Source of the DNA: JADFRG01 sp964590515
GTDB taxonomy: Bacteria; Chloroflexota; Anaerolineae; Anaerolineales; E44-bin32
NCBI GenBank assembly: GCA_964590515.1
Contig: CAZPZD010000070.1
Location: forward strand, 1 to 7,524
Length of the DNA: 7,524 nt
Direction: 5' to 3'
Shown here in pieces: positions 6,395 to 7,524 of this stretch. Within the stretch, counting starts at the first letter, position 1; every line of letters starts with the position of its first letter. Made by a program: the position numbers and the translations under genes. The notes beneath the pieces are model-generated. The model was not told the DNA's origin. It did not search any database and saw only the letters and a program-made list of their open reading frames with translations.

Positions 6395-6726
6395 ACTTCT
6401 TTGGTTTGGGACTGGGCCTAGCCACCTTGCTCATCATCGGCCTCGGCTTTGTGTGGGTGATCCGGGGTGAGTATTACTTAGGCTACCTGTGGTGGCCGTA
6501 TGTGATGGGCTTTGGTTTTCTGCTCATTGCCACATCCCTGTTCGTGCCATCGGTGTGGGGGTCGGCGCTGTTGGGCACCCTGGGTGCATCCTTCATCTGG
6601 GGTTCCACCGAACTCAAGGAGCAAGCCGTGCGCGCCGAGATCGGCTGGTATCCCTTCAATCCCAAGCCGAAGCCCCAACCACCGTTCGTAGAGCACATCA
6701 AAGGATGGCCCGCGCCTCATCTATGA
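6391..6726 (+). CDS. Small three-helix membrane protein, DUF4491-like
   Basis: This 111-residue protein resembles what I recall of the DUF4491 family, whose function is unknown. Helices are at about 4-24, 34-52 and 56-72. The loop has 'RGEYYLGYLWWP' (25-36), and the helix 3 exit reads 'IWGSTELKEQAVRAEIGWYPFNPKPKP', shown here as key residues Trp70, Glu74, Arg81, Gly85, Trp86, Pro88 and Asn90-Pro91. The ATG at 6391 is chosen because it overlaps the preceding stop by ATGA and has GAGGTG at 6377-6382, 8 nt upstream. A longer in-frame reading from 6208 only shadows the previous gene. It looks like a diverged tandem paralogue of the preceding protein. It overlaps hemH by ATGA or by 22 bp, depending on the hemH start. 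Confidence 0.82.
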   Translation: MNFFGLGLGLATLLIIGLGFVWVIRGEYYLGYLWWPYVMGFGFLLIATSLFVPSVWGSALLGTLGASFIWGSTELKEQAVRAEIGWYPFNPKPKPQPPFVEHIKGWPAPHL

Positions 6727-7524
6727 TCGGGGTTCTCGTCATGGCCTACGGCGGGCCGAACGCTCTTGACGAAGTTGAGCCGTACTTGATGGACGTGCGC
6801 GGAGGCCGCCTGACCGCGCCCGAGATCATTCACGAAGTGCGTGAGCGCTACCGCGAAATCGGCGGGCGCTCGCCCATCCTCGAACGCACACAGGGACAGG
6901 CCACCGCGCTCGAAACCGCGCTGAACAGTAGCGGTAAGACGTTCAAGGCCTTTGTCGGAATGCGGCACTGGCGTCCGTACATCAAAGACACACTGGCCGA
7001 AATGGCGACTGCCGGGGTCACACGGGCGGTCGGGTTGGTGATGGCCCCGCATTACTCGCGCATGAGCGTCGGCGCGTATTTCAAGAGAGTGGAAGAGTCA
7101 CAATCGCCCGTAGAGATCGCGCCCATCGAGCGATGGCATCTGCTCCCCGACTACCTCGAGGCGCTGGCGGATCGGGTTCGAGCCGCGCTCGGAAAATTCT
7201 CCGCCGAGATTCGGGCCGAGGTACCGATCATCTTCACTGCCCATAGCCTGCCGCAACGGATTCTTGAATGGGCCGATCCGTATCCCGACGAACTGCGCGC
7301 GACGGTGGCCGCGCTGATGGAGCGGCTTGGCCCGCACCCGCATATGTTCGCTTTTCAGTCGGCGGGCATGACGCCCGACCTGTGGCTGGGCCCGGACGCA
7401 GGGGAGGTGATCGCCCGCCTCGCCCGCCAGGGCCATAAGCATGTGCTCCTCGTGCCCATCGGCTTTGTGTGCGAGCACGTCGAGATTCTGTACGACGTGG
7501 ACATCGTGTTCAAACGCCAGGCCG
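6723..7524 (+). CDS. hemH: Ferrochelatase (proto- or coproporphyrin type), 3' end outside window
   Basis: HemH inserts ferrous iron into a porphyrin. With HemQ encoded nearby, the substrate is probably coproporphyrin III (CpfC type), which is an inference. The 267 visible residues start 'MIGVLVMAYGGPNALDEV', the classical GVL-x-x-x-GGP amino end. 'FTAHSLPQRI' (171-180) holds the metal-binding His174, 'FQSAGMTPDLWLGPD' spans 211-225, and 'VPIGFVCEHVEILYDVDI' (244-261) carries the second metal-site acid, Glu254. The reading frame is open to the window edge, leaving perhaps 40-60 residues missing. ATG 6723 forms ATGA with the upstream stop, like other junctions here. ATG 6705 (adding MARASS) is equally in frame; neither has a well-spaced Shine-Dalgarno, since AAAGG ends directly at 6704. 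'MAYGGP' rather than 'LNLGGP' is a common variant. Confidence 0.94.
   Translation, partial: MIGVLVMAYGGPNALDEVEPYLMDVRGGRLTAPEIIHEVRERYREIGGRSPILERTQGQATALETALNSSGKTFKAFVGMRHWRPYIKDTLAEMATAGVTRAVGLVMAPHYSRMSVGAYFKRVEESQSPVEIAPIERWHLLPDYLEALADRVRAALGKFSAEIRAEVPIIFTAHSLPQRILEWADPYPDELRATVAALMERLGPHPHMFAFQSAGMTPDLWLGPDAGEVIARLARQGHKHVLLVPIGFVCEHVEILYDVDIVFKRQA

Overview
The window is a dense heme-biosynthesis operon, all on the + strand, with essentially no intergenic DNA; the only untranslated gap is 14 bp, at 4247-4260. In order it holds the 3' end of hemA (glutamyl-tRNA reductase), hemC, hemD, hemB, a radical SAM/SPASM gene of the AhbD/NirJ type, hemQ/chdC (coproheme decarboxylase), hemE, two small related membrane-protein genes, and the 5' part of hemH (ferrochelatase), which runs off the right edge. 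HemQ plus HemH without a protoporphyrin-type oxidase in view suggests the coproporphyrin-dependent route used by many Gram-positive and other monoderm lineages. Gene content, GC-rich codon use and the small membrane proteins would fit a Chloroflexota-like (Anaerolineae-type) bacterium. That placement is an inference, not shown by the sequence.

Layout: 1-342 hemA C-terminal dimerisation domain; 342-1280 hemC; 1258-2049 hemD; 2046-3086 hemB; 3074-4246 radical SAM; 4261-4944 hemQ; 4941-5993 hemE; 5990-6394 and 6391-6726 membrane proteins; 6723 to the end hemH. Eight of the nine junctions are overlaps, five of them ATGA type if hemH starts at 6723, so the set is probably translated as one coupled unit. 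HemA, HemB, HemC and HemD take glutamyl-tRNA towards uroporphyrinogen III, although the aminotransferase HemL is not in view. HemE makes coproporphyrinogen III, HemH inserts iron, and HemQ decarboxylates coproheme. The radical SAM protein may do an oxygen-independent version of a late step. The promoter, hemL and any coproporphyrinogen oxidase must lie outside the window.

Four things deserve a second look. (1) Base and codon usage change sharply inside hemB at about 2738-2796, with CTAG tetramers falling from nine in the first 2.55 kb to one in the last 4.98 kb. This points to a recombination or assembly junction. (2) An AhbD-like radical SAM gene sits directly beside hemQ. (3) Two tandem small membrane proteins between hemE and hemH look like diverged paralogues. 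(4) A small palindromic repeat appears to have been absorbed in frame into the radical SAM gene.
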